From Paraclostridium ghonii (GTDB lineage Bacteria > Bacillota > Clostridia > Peptostreptococcales > Peptostreptococcaceae), in the NCBI RefSeq assembly GCF_023653455.1, contig NZ_JAKEDR010000076.1, positions 1-15,038 on the forward strand: a DNA stretch of 15,038 nt, given 5' to 3'. The notes beneath the pieces were generated by a model. It ran no database searches. It saw only the letters and a list, made by a program, of their open reading frames with translations, and was not told the DNA's origin. The translations under genes and the position numbers were made by a program. Positions 7,491 through 13,666 of the stretch are shown here, piece by piece. Within the stretch, counting starts at the first letter, position 1, and each line of letters opens with the position of its first letter.

Positions 7491-7768
7491 GAAAGGAAGA
7501 GTATATATAGGAAGTAGTTAAGAGCGAGTTGGTTATGGTGAGAGTCCAACACGAAGCCTATATTGAAGAACATCCTGGAGTTGCTAACCGAAATTTTTAA
7601 GAGTAGGCTTAGTCGGAACCAAACCGTTATCAAGTTGGAACGCACTAAGATTAGTCTTGTTGCGTTATTTGAGAGAACTTGATAATATATTCAGGTTAAT
7701 CAGGGTGGTACCGCGGAATCTATAAACTTTCGTCCCTATATTTATATATAGAGATGGAAGTTTTTTTT
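7491..7768 (+). promoter_or_regulatory. T-box riboswitch, specifier AAC (Asn), upstream of asnA
   Basis: Tandem-stem leader RNA that senses uncharged tRNA-Asn and controls read-through into asnA. Stem I is built on ATATAGG (7505-7511) with CCTATAT (7557-7563). The loop-E motif AGTA (7500-7503) faces GAA (7565-7567), which is followed by G and then the specifier AAC at 7569-7571. This register matches the GAA-A-GGC-A layout of the known glyQS leader. A distal GGTG (7537-7540) lies in the apical part, closed by GTTGG/CCAAC. Stem III pairs TTATCAAGTT (7627-7636) with AACTTGATAA (7676-7685), with AACGCA/TGCGTT and AAGA/TCTT nested inside. The T-box AGGGTGGTACCGCG is at 7702-7715 with the tRNA-end-binding TGGT at 7706-7709. 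Its AGGG can pair with CCCT at 7734-7737 to form the antiterminator. Confidence 0.95.
7725..7768 (+). terminator. T-box-controlled intrinsic terminator before asnA
   Basis: A 17-pair stem with one mismatch, 7725-7741 with 7746-7762, closes a TTAT loop and runs into eight T (7761-7768). The left arm contains the CCCT at 7734-7737 that the antiterminator needs, so terminator and antiterminator exclude each other. Confidence 0.93.
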
Positions 7769-7769
7769 A

Positions 7770-7800
7770 TTGGAACAAATAGTGATGGCCACACTATAAA
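7770..7800 (+). promoter_or_regulatory. Possible second asnA promoter with a dyad operator
   Basis: TTGGAA (7770-7775) and TATAAA (7795-7800) are 19 bases apart, lying after the T-box terminator. The inverted repeat ATAGTG-N7-CACTAT (7779-7797) fills the spacer and overlaps the -10 element. A 19-base spacer containing a dyad is the layout of MerR-type regulated promoters, but the -35 match is only fair and no regulator gene is nearby. This is a hypothesis from pattern alone. Confidence 0.3.
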
Positions 7801-7808
7801 TTAAAAAT

Positions 7809-7859
7809 GTATGACGTCATACTCTCTAAAAATAAAATATAAAAATAAAAGGAGAGTAT
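7809..7859 (+). promoter_or_regulatory. Palindrome and possible SD-masking stem before asnA
   Basis: GTATGACGTCATAC (7809-7822) is a perfect 14-base palindrome, which as RNA can fold as GTATG/CATAC with an ACGT loop. ATACTCTC (7819-7826), sharing four bases with it, is perfectly complementary to GAGAGTAT (7852-7859), which covers most of the asnA ribosome binding site GGAGAG (7851-7856). The two pairings cannot form together. The masking stem has only three G-C pairs and a 25-base A-rich loop, so it would be weak alone. Confidence 0.35.
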
Positions 7860-7863
7860 TAAT

Positions 7864-8868
7864 ATGAGTTTAATAATACCAAAAGGATATAAATCGAGAT
7901 TAGAAGTTATTCAAACGCAACAAGCTATAAAAGACTTAAAAGATTTTTTCGAAAGCAGATTAGGAGAAACATTAAAACTTACAAGAGTATCATCACCACT
8001 GTTTGTTTTACCGGAGACAGGAACAAACGATAACTTAAATGGTACTGAAAAAGCTGTAAGCTTTGAAGTTCCAGATATAAAGAAAAATGCAGAAATAGTA
8101 CATTCTTTAGCTAAATGGAAAAGAATGGCCTTGAAAAAATATGGATTCTCATGTGGAAAAGGGCTATATACAGACATGAATGCTATTAGAAAGGATGAAG
8201 AATTAGACAATATTCATTCTATATATGTTGATCAGTGGGATTGGGAATTAATAATAGCTAAAAAAGAAAGAAATATAGATAAATTAAAAGAGATAGTAAG
8301 AAAAATATATTTAGTTTTTAAAGAAACTGAAGAACATGTAAGTAAGATATACCCAGAAATACAAAAAACTTTACCAGAAGAAATTACATTTATAACATCT
8401 CAGGAACTTTTGGATATGTATCCTGACTTAACACCAAAAGAAAGAGAAGATAAGATTGTAAAAGAAAAAGGTGCAGTATTTTTAATGCAAATAGGAAAAG
8501 TATTGTCTACTGGAGATAAACATGATGGAAGAAGTCCAGATTATGATGATTGGGAACTAAATGGAGATATACTTTTTTATAACCCTGTATTAGATAATGC
8601 TATAGAACTTTCATCTATGGGAATTAGAGTAGATGAAAAAAGCTTAGAAAAGCAATTAAAGTTATCTGAATGTGAAGATAGAAAAGATCTAGATTATCAT
8701 AAAGCTTTATTAAAAGGAGAACTACCATACACTATAGGTGGGGGAATTGGGCAATCAAGAATTTGTATGTACTTTTTAAATAAGGCTCATATAGGTGAGG
8801 TTCAGGTTGGAATATGGCCTAAGGACATGATAAAAAGATGTAAGCAATTTGGAATAAACTTATTGTAA
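7864..8868 (+). CDS. asnA: Aspartate-ammonia ligase (asparagine synthetase A)
   Basis: Makes asparagine from aspartate, ammonia and ATP in the cytosol, giving AMP and pyrophosphate. The 334-residue length fits AsnA, a class II aminoacyl-tRNA-synthetase-like fold. The N-terminal part shows the family's QTQQAIKDLKDFFE and VSSPLFVLPETGTNDNLNG stretches. Further on come GDKHDGRSPDYDDWELNGDI and LDNAIELSSMGIRVDE, and at the end the ATP-binding motif GGGIGQSRICMYF followed by VQVGIWP. No key region appears missing. The ATG at 7864 follows GGAGAG (7851-7856) with a 7-base gap. It is the only gene in its transcript and is controlled by the upstream T-box with an Asn (AAC) specifier, which agrees with the product. 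No good terminator was seen in the 71 bases after the stop; AAGTTATAACTT at 8914-8925 is a palindrome without a T tail. Confidence 0.98.
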   Translation: MSLIIPKGYKSRLEVIQTQQAIKDLKDFFESRLGETLKLTRVSSPLFVLPETGTNDNLNGTEKAVSFEVPDIKKNAEIVHSLAKWKRMALKKYGFSCGKGLYTDMNAIRKDEELDNIHSIYVDQWDWELIIAKKERNIDKLKEIVRKIYLVFKETEEHVSKIYPEIQKTLPEEITFITSQELLDMYPDLTPKEREDKIVKEKGAVFLMQIGKVLSTGDKHDGRSPDYDDWELNGDILFYNPVLDNAIELSSMGIRVDEKSLEKQLKLSECEDRKDLDYHKALLKGELPYTIGGGIGQSRICMYFLNKAHIGEVQVGIWPKDMIKRCKQFGINLL

Positions 8869-8939
8869 AAATTTTAGGTTTAAGAAAACTTCCTCATCGG
8901 TTATAATAGTTTTAAGTTATAACTTTAGGGGTGATAAAT

Positions 8940-9326
8940 ATGAAGTTTTTAATGAGAATTATAGATATATTTTTAGATATATTGAAAAAAAGTTTAGTAA
9001 GATTTAAAGATGCAAAGTTTGGTATAATGTTTATCGTTAACTTATTTAAATTACCAGATTTATTTACAGATAAAGAAGTCAATATAATAAGTAAATCAAA
9101 GGTTATGTTTGTAATCTTTATAGCATTAATATACCTTGTATCAGGAATAGATTTTATACCAGAGATGATGACTGGAGCATTTGGGTTTATAGATGATTTA
9201 TTTATACTTTTCTGGAGTTTAGGAATAGTAAGTGAAGAAATAGAAAAATATAAAAAAATAAAAAGAGAAAGCTACGACCCTAATATAATTGAAGGAGTAG
9301 CTTTTTCAATAAAAGATGAAGAGTAG
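8940..9326 (+). CDS. DUF1232 (YkvA-like) membrane protein
   Basis: Protein of 128 residues with a central hydrophobic part, about residues 55-100. Within it is the DUF1232 core: YLVSGIDFIPEMM followed by GFIDDLFIL, with the conserved Asp-Phe-Ile-Pro and Asp-Asp pairs. The N-terminus is a basic amphipathic stretch and the C-terminus is charged. The function of the family is unknown. The ATG at 8940 has AGGGGTGA at 8927-8934; an in-frame GTG at 8931 lies inside that site. It follows asnA by 71 bases and may be read from the asnA transcript, since no terminator was seen between. Its stop codon lies inside a hairpin shared with the convergent gene at 9331. Confidence 0.8.
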   Translation: MKFLMRIIDIFLDILKKSLVRFKDAKFGIMFIVNLFKLPDLFTDKEVNIISKSKVMFVIFIALIYLVSGIDFIPEMMTGAFGFIDDLFILFWSLGIVSEEIEKYKKIKRESYDPNIIEGVAFSIKDEE

Positions 9327-9345
9327 AGGGCTACTCTTCATTTTT
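9312..9345. terminator. Bidirectional terminator shared by two convergent genes
   Basis: Positions 9312-9326 pair with 9331-9345 in a 15-pair stem (one G-T pair) over an AGGG loop. The core ATGAAGAGTAG/CTACTCTTCAT is perfect. The plus strand ends in TTTTT (9341-9345); the minus strand reads out as CTTTTATTG, which is weaker. The TAG stop of the plus-strand gene (9324-9326) and the TAG of the minus-strand gene (9331-9333, reverse) are both in the stem. Confidence 0.85.
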
Positions 9346-10416
9346 AAATATATTTTTTAAAGATTCTATTAATAAACTGTTATCATCATGATTTAAAGTA
9401 CAAACTCTAAAGAAGTATTCATCTAAACCTTCAAAGGATTTGCAATCTCTTATTATAATTTTTTTTTCTATTAGAGACTCTCTTAGTTCTAAGGCAGTTA
9501 TTTTTTTAGATTTAATTTCGCTTAGAATAAAGTTACCATCACTGTGATAGACTTCTAAGTCATCAATTGAAGAAAGTTCATTTAAGATAAACTCTCTTTC
9601 GGATTTTAATGTCGTGCTAGATGTATTTATAAAGTCTAAATCATTAAACATAACCTCACCCATTATAGAAGCTAGTATATTTATATTCCAAAGGTCTATA
9701 TGATTTGAAATCTCGTCTTTTATTTGTGTATTACATGTAAGTCCATAACCAAGTCTTATACCAGGAGTTCCAAAAAATTTAGAAGTACCCCTTATAACAA
9801 ACAATTTATTGAAATTATTTACTAAGTGTGTAGAAGAGTAAGTATTTGTATCTGTAAATTCAATATATGTTTCATCAACCATTAAAAAAGCATTTGTATT
9901 TTTAAGAATTATTTTTATTTCATCTTTAGTAAAAGCAAATCCAGTAGGATTGTTTGGATTACAAATTATAACTATGTCACATTTGTTTGTATTTATGTAA
10001 TTTATAAATTCATTTACATTTACTTTAAATTTATTTTCTCTTTTTGAAAAATACTTGTATATTTTACAATTTATTTTGTTTAATTCTTTTTCATATTCAG
10101 AATATGATGGAGACAATAAAACTGCTTTTTTAGGATTTGCTATTTCTATAAATGATGAAATAAGTTCAGTTGCACCACTTCCTAATACTATATTTTCAAT
10201 ATCGCAATTGCAATAATCAGATATTGATTTTTTAAGATTATAGTAGTTTGGATCAGGGTATATAGACACCATATCTATATTATCTATAATAGCTTTTTTA
10301 CCTAAACTAGAAGATCCTAAAGGATTTATATTTGAACTAAAATCTTTTAATTCATTTTTATCGAAACCTAATTTATTTGATAAATCATATAAGTTAGCAC
10401 CATGATTTGTACTCAT
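9331..10416 (-). CDS. CobD-like threonine-phosphate decarboxylase / histidinol-phosphate aminotransferase family protein
   Basis: Fold-type I PLP enzyme of 361 residues, the length of CobD. The N-terminus, HGANLYDLSNKLGF then DFSSNINPLG, is the hallmark of CobD. That enzyme decarboxylates L-threonine phosphate to aminopropanol phosphate for the cobalamin nucleotide loop. Later motifs are YPDPNY, GSGATELI, CNPNNPTG, DETYIEF and the PLP lysine Lys213 in RGTSKFFGTPGIRLGYG. HisC enzymes share the later motifs but lack this N-terminus, so CobD is favoured. No other cobalamin or histidine gene is in the window, so the physiological role is open. The ATG at 10414-10416 (reverse) has AGGAGGA at about 10425-10431; upstream in-frame codons lack a site. 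It is convergent with the DUF1232 gene and divergent from hpt. Confidence 0.7.
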   Translation of the reverse strand: MSTNHGANLYDLSNKLGFDKNELKDFSSNINPLGSSSLGKKAIIDNIDMVSIYPDPNYYNLKKSISDYCNCDIENIVLGSGATELISSFIEIANPKKAVLLSPSYSEYEKELNKINCKIYKYFSKRENKFKVNVNEFINYINTNKCDIVIICNPNNPTGFAFTKDEIKIILKNTNAFLMVDETYIEFTDTNTYSSTHLVNNFNKLFVIRGTSKFFGTPGIRLGYGLTCNTQIKDEISNHIDLWNINILASIMGEVMFNDLDFINTSSTTLKSEREFILNELSSIDDLEVYHSDGNFILSEIKSKKITALELRESLIEKKIIIRDCKSFEGLDEYFFRVCTLNHDDNSLLIESLKNIFKNEE

Positions 10417-10571
10417 TTTAATAATCCTCCTAAAATATTGATTACAATAATAATTATATATAATAATTTGCATATAATATATAACTAATACACAAAAAAT
10501 AAAAATATATGAAATTTATAAAGAGATATAATATATAAACACGAATTATTATTAAAAAAAATAAAAAAATA

Positions 10572-10601
10572 TTCAAAAAAGACAAAAAGATATGTTATAA
10601 T
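10572..10601 (+). promoter_or_regulatory. Extended -10 promoter of hpt
   Basis: TATAAT at 10596-10601 is preceded by TGT, forming the extended -10 motif TGTTATAAT. A weak -35, TTCAAA, is at 10572-10577 with an 18-base gap. Transcription would start near 10608, about 30 bases before the ATG. The rest of the 222-base divergent gap (10417-10638) is nearly pure A/T, and I could not pick a convincing promoter for the minus-strand gene. Confidence 0.7.
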
Positions 10602-10638
10602 GGTATATATTAATATACGGCAAATTGGAGGCACATTT

Positions 10639-11160
10639 ATGTATAAAGTTACAGGTGTAATGATAAGTGAAGAAGAGATACTAAGTAAAGTTAAAGAACT
10701 TGGAAAACAAATAGAAAAAGATTTTAAAGGACAAGAATTATTAGTAGTAGGAATACTTAAAGGAGCAAGTGTATTTGTTGCTGACTTAATAAGAAATATA
10801 GATTTAGACGTTAATATAGACTTTATGAGTGTATCAAGTTATGGGAATTCAACTGAATCTTCAGGAACAGTTAAAATAATAAAAGATTTAGATGTAGATA
10901 TAGAAGGAAAAAATGTTTTAATAGTTGAGGATATAATAGATAGTGGACTAACTTTAAGCAACTTAGTGGCAGCATTAAAAACTAGAAATCCAAAAGCTTT
11001 AAAGCTATGTACATTATTAGATAAGCCACAAAGAAGAAAAGTTGATATGCATGTTGATTATGTAGGATTTGTTATAGAAGACAAATTTATAGTTGGATAT
11101 GGAATAGATTATGCAGAGAAATACAGAAACTTACCATATATAGGAATAGTAGGAGAGTAA
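10639..11160 (+). CDS. hpt: Hypoxanthine phosphoribosyltransferase
   Basis: Purine salvage enzyme that joins hypoxanthine (and usually guanine) with PRPP to give IMP or GMP in the cytosol. At 173 residues it has the normal bacterial length. The PRPP-binding motif is VLIVEDIIDSGLTL with Glu97, Asp98 and Asp101. GILKGASVFVADLIR near residue 40 and SSYGNSTESSG near 75 are the expected loops. DKPQRRKVD and YVGFVIEDKFIVGYGIDY complete the base-binding end. The ATG at 10639 follows GGAGG at 10627-10631 with a 7-base gap. An upstream in-frame ATG at 10600 overlaps the -10 promoter element, so it cannot be the start on that transcript. It is a single-gene unit with its own promoter and terminator; the stop codon lies in the loop of the terminator hairpin. 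Confidence 0.97.
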   Translation: MYKVTGVMISEEEILSKVKELGKQIEKDFKGQELLVVGILKGASVFVADLIRNIDLDVNIDFMSVSSYGNSTESSGTVKIIKDLDVDIEGKNVLIVEDIIDSGLTLSNLVAALKTRNPKALKLCTLLDKPQRRKVDMHVDYVGFVIEDKFIVGYGIDYAEKYRNLPYIGIVGE

Positions 11161-11178
11161 TCTTCTACTATTATTTTT
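11145..11178 (+). terminator. Rho-independent terminator of hpt, overlapping its stop codon
   Basis: AATAGTAGGAGA (11145-11156) pairs with TCTTCTACTATT (11161-11172), with one G-T pair, over a GTAA tetraloop, followed by A and TTTTT. The TAA stop of hpt at 11158-11160 forms part of the loop. Confidence 0.85.
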
Positions 11179-11189
11179 AAAAAAGATAT

Positions 11190-11217
11190 TTTAAATAATT
11201 AAGATTGATTGTATAAT
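11190..11217 (+). promoter_or_regulatory. Probable promoter of the ROK kinase gene
   Basis: A consensus TATAAT at 11212-11217 has a weak TTTAAA at 11190-11195 (16-base gap). Transcription would start near 11224, giving a leader of about 38 bases before the ATG. Confidence 0.45.
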
Positions 11218-11261
11218 GAAATTATAAATATAACTTAATTATAAAATAAGGGGAGATAAGT

Positions 11262-12200
11262 ATGTACTATATAGGTGTAGATATAGGTGGTACAGGTGTA
11301 CAAGCTGGTGCAGTAGACAATAATGGGAAAATACTTTTTAGAAAAGAATGTTCAACTGATGTTTTCGGTGGGTTTGCAAAAATTATGGAAGATATCAACC
11401 AACTAGTAAGAAACATGTTAAAGGAAAACGATATAGAATTTTCTGAGGTTAATTCAATTGGGTGTGGAATTCCTGGATTTATAAATAAAGAAGGTCAAGT
11501 TACTTGTGTAAATTTAGGGTGGAAAGAAGAAGATTTTATTAAGATTTTAAAATCTAAATTTCCAGAAGTTAATGTGTATGCTGAAAATGATGCAACTGTT
11601 GCAGCTTTAGCAGAAGCTAAGGTTGGAAGTATGGAAGGTTGTAATGTGGGAGTTATGTACACTTTAGGAACTGGTGTAGGTGGAGGAATAATAATAAATG
11701 GAAAAGTTTTTAATGGAGCTCATAAGATGGGATCTGAAATAGGTCATGTTATTATAGACACCAATGACTATGATTGTAATTGTGGGAACAATGGATGTTT
11801 GGAAACTTTTTGCTCAGCTACAGCTATTATAAAATATGCTAAAAAATTAATAGAAGAAGGCAAATCTAGTAAAATATTAGAGTTGGCGGGAAATAATATT
11901 GATAATATAAATGCTAAAAATGTATTTGACGCATACAGATTAAATGATAGAGTTGCAATTGAAACTATAAATAGATTTAAAAAATATTTAGCGAAAGCCA
12001 TTGCAGGAATGATAAATACTTTAGACCCAGAAGTAATATCTTTAGGTGGAGGAGTATCAAGGGCTGGAGATATAATTTTAGATGGACTAGATGAATTAGT
12101 TAGAAAGTATATAGTTTTTAAAAATGAAAAATTTGCAGATATCAATATAGCTGTACTAGGAGCTGATGCTGGGATTATAGGGGCTGCATTTTTAAAATAA
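11262..12200 (+). CDS. ROK family sugar kinase (probable glucokinase)
   Basis: Phosphorylates a free hexose with ATP in the cytosol, most likely glucose to glucose-6-phosphate. The 312 residues open with the ATP-binding GVDIGGTGVQAGAVD. The catalytic base is Asp110 in YAENDATVAALAEA, followed by LGTGVGGGIIING. The ROK signature includes GSEIGHVIID and the zinc site CNCGNNGCLE, with Cys172, Cys174, Cys179 and Glu181. LGGGVSRAG and a GADAGIIGAAFL end close the protein. There is no N-terminal DNA-binding domain, so it is a kinase and not a ROK repressor. The ATG at 11262 follows AAGGGGAGA at 11248-11256. It has its own promoter and terminator. Glucokinase is the usual call for this subgroup, but other hexose or N-acyl-amino-sugar kinases cannot be excluded, especially with an amino-sugar-type permease just downstream. 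Confidence 0.9.
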   Translation: MYYIGVDIGGTGVQAGAVDNNGKILFRKECSTDVFGGFAKIMEDINQLVRNMLKENDIEFSEVNSIGCGIPGFINKEGQVTCVNLGWKEEDFIKILKSKFPEVNVYAENDATVAALAEAKVGSMEGCNVGVMYTLGTGVGGGIIINGKVFNGAHKMGSEIGHVIIDTNDYDCNCGNNGCLETFCSATAIIKYAKKLIEEGKSSKILELAGNNIDNINAKNVFDAYRLNDRVAIETINRFKKYLAKAIAGMINTLDPEVISLGGGVSRAGDIILDGLDELVRKYIVFKNEKFADINIAVLGADAGIIGAAFLK

Positions 12201-12220
12201 AATTTTAATAAAAATATATT

Positions 12221-12255
12221 AAAAGGGCTGTGACTAAAATGTTACAGTCTTTTTT
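12221..12255 (+). terminator. Rho-independent terminator after the ROK kinase
   Basis: Positions 12221-12234 pair with 12241-12254 in a 14-pair stem (three G-T pairs) over a TAAAAT loop, ending in a T-rich run. It isolates the kinase gene from the PTS operon. In the following gap (12256-12406) I could find no convincing promoter and no -24/-12 sigma-54 element. Confidence 0.85.
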
Positions 12256-12406
12256 AATATTAAAAAAATTATATGTATGTTGATTTTTATTTTTATTAAA
12301 GTAGACGTTATAAATGAAATTATATAAAAAGAAAAAATTAATAATAAAGGACGAGTTTATATACATACGATTAAGAGAGAGTATAAAACTTAAAAGGAGG
12401 ATATTT

Positions 12407-12883
12407 ATGCCAAATATAGTTTTAACAAGAATTGATAATAGACTTATTCATGGGCAAGTAGCAACTATGTGGTCTTCTAGCGTAGGAGCAAACTTACTGT
12501 TAGTGGCAAATGATGAGGTTGCAAAAGATGAATTTAGACAGGGGCTTATGGATATGGCAGCTCCAAGTTTTGCCCAAACAAGATACTTTTCAATAGAGAA
12601 GACAATAAATATCATACATAAAGCAAGTGAGTCTCAACATATTGCTATAATCTGTGAAACTCCACAAGATGTTTTAAAGCTTATTGAAGGTGGAGTTCCT
12701 ATAAAAAAGGTGAATATAGGTAATATGCACATGGCTGAAGGTAAAAGACAAGTTTCGAAAGCTGTCTGCGTAGATGATAATGACATAGAGTCCTTCAAAA
12801 AACTTAGAAAATTAGGAATAGAGCTAGAAATCAGAAGAGTTCCAAGCGAATCAGCTGAAAGTATTGAAGAATTATTTAAATAG
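12407..12883 (+). CDS. PTS mannose/fructose/sorbose family IIB subunit (Aga-type)
   Basis: Cytosolic phosphate-transfer subunit of a mannose-family permease. It accepts phosphate from IIA and passes it to the sugar at the IIC/IID channel. The active histidine is His15 in RIDNRLIHGQVATMW. The protein has 158 residues, the usual size. The opening MPNIVLTRID, the GANLLLVANDEVAKD stretch and NIGNMHMAEGKRQ around residue 105 resemble the N-acetylgalactosamine IIB protein AgaV as I remember it. The ATG at 12407 follows AAGGAGGA at 12394-12401. An upstream in-frame ATG at 12314 would add 31 basic residues not found in the family. It is the first gene of a four-gene operon. The substrate is inferred from resemblance and may be another amino sugar or a glycan-derived disaccharide. 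Confidence 0.93.
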   Translation: MPNIVLTRIDNRLIHGQVATMWSSSVGANLLLVANDEVAKDEFRQGLMDMAAPSFAQTRYFSIEKTINIIHKASESQHIAIICETPQDVLKLIEGGVPIKKVNIGNMHMAEGKRQVSKAVCVDDNDIESFKKLRKLGIELEIRRVPSESAESIEELFK

Positions 12884-12898
12884 GGAAGGAGTAAGGTT

Positions 12899-13666
12899 AT
12901 GGAATTAGGTTTTATACAGATTATTTTAATATTAATTGTAACATTTATAGCTGCTATTGACCAATTTAACTTTTTAGAGTCTTTATATAGACCAATAGTT
13001 ATGGGGCCGATAGTAGGAGCCATAATGGGGGATTTAAACACAGGGCTTATAGTTGGAGGATCATATGAGCTTATGATGATAGGAGCTATGCCAGTTGGAG
13101 GAGCACAACCTCCAAATGCAGTTATAGGGGGAATTATGGCTACTGTATTTGCAATTACATCAGGACTAGATACAAGTGCAGCATTACCACTTGCAATACC
13201 CTTTGCATTATTAGGTCAATATGCAGTAACTGCACTATTTACAGTAATGTCTCCTCTAATGGGGTTATGCGACAAAGCAGCTAATGAAGCTAATCCAAAA
13301 GGAATAGACAGGGTAAACTATATGGCAATGGGAATACTAGGAATATCATTTGCTTTAATTGTTTTAGCAGGGCTACTATCAGGTCAAGCAATAGGAGACA
13401 CATTAACAAGATTTTTACCTAAACAAGTTTGGACTGGACTAACAGCAGCTGGAAAGATGATGCCTGCACTAGGATTTGCAATGCTGCTTAAGGTTATGTT
13501 AAGCAAGGAGTACTCTATATTTATGATGCTAGGATTTGTATTAGTTGCATACTTGAAATTACCACTTTTAGCACTAGCTATAGTAGGATTAGTAGTAGCT
13601 ATATACGACTTTAATATTAGCATGAAAACTAAAAATGTTGGAGGAGGTATGAGTGATGGCATCTAA
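12899..13666 (+). CDS. PTS mannose/fructose/sorbose family IIC subunit (Aga-type)
   Basis: Membrane channel subunit of the permease, 255 residues with about seven to eight hydrophobic segments. The family signature region includes RPIVMGPIVGAIMGDLNTGL, then GAMPVGGAQPPNAVIGGI and GIDRVNYMAMG. PALGFAMLLKVML near residue 195 is also typical. It works together with IID to move the sugar, which IIB phosphorylates. The ATG at 12899 has GGAAGGAG at about 12884-12891, 15 bases after the IIB stop. The 3' end overlaps the IID gene by 11 bases, and the IID ribosome binding site lies within this gene, so translation of the two is coupled. Sequence stretches resemble AgaW of the N-acetylgalactosamine system. 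Confidence 0.94.
   Translation: MELGFIQIILILIVTFIAAIDQFNFLESLYRPIVMGPIVGAIMGDLNTGLIVGGSYELMMIGAMPVGGAQPPNAVIGGIMATVFAITSGLDTSAALPLAIPFALLGQYAVTALFTVMSPLMGLCDKAANEANPKGIDRVNYMAMGILGISFALIVLAGLLSGQAIGDTLTRFLPKQVWTGLTAAGKMMPALGFAMLLKVMLSKEYSIFMMLGFVLVAYLKLPLLALAIVGLVVAIYDFNISMKTKNVGGGMSDGI

Noticed and set aside
7813..7820. TGACGTCA, identical to the eukaryotic CREB site
   Set aside because: The context is clearly bacterial; the match is a coincidence within the longer palindrome GTATGACGTCATAC.
8914..8925. AAGTTATAACTT palindrome as the asnA terminator
   Set aside because: The stem is short and all but one pair per arm is A-T, it has no loop-forming bases or T tail, and it overlaps the leader of the next gene.
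10417..10600. Many short AT palindromes in the divergent cobD-hpt gap
   Set aside because: The region is almost pure A/T, so ATATAT-type symmetry is expected by chance.
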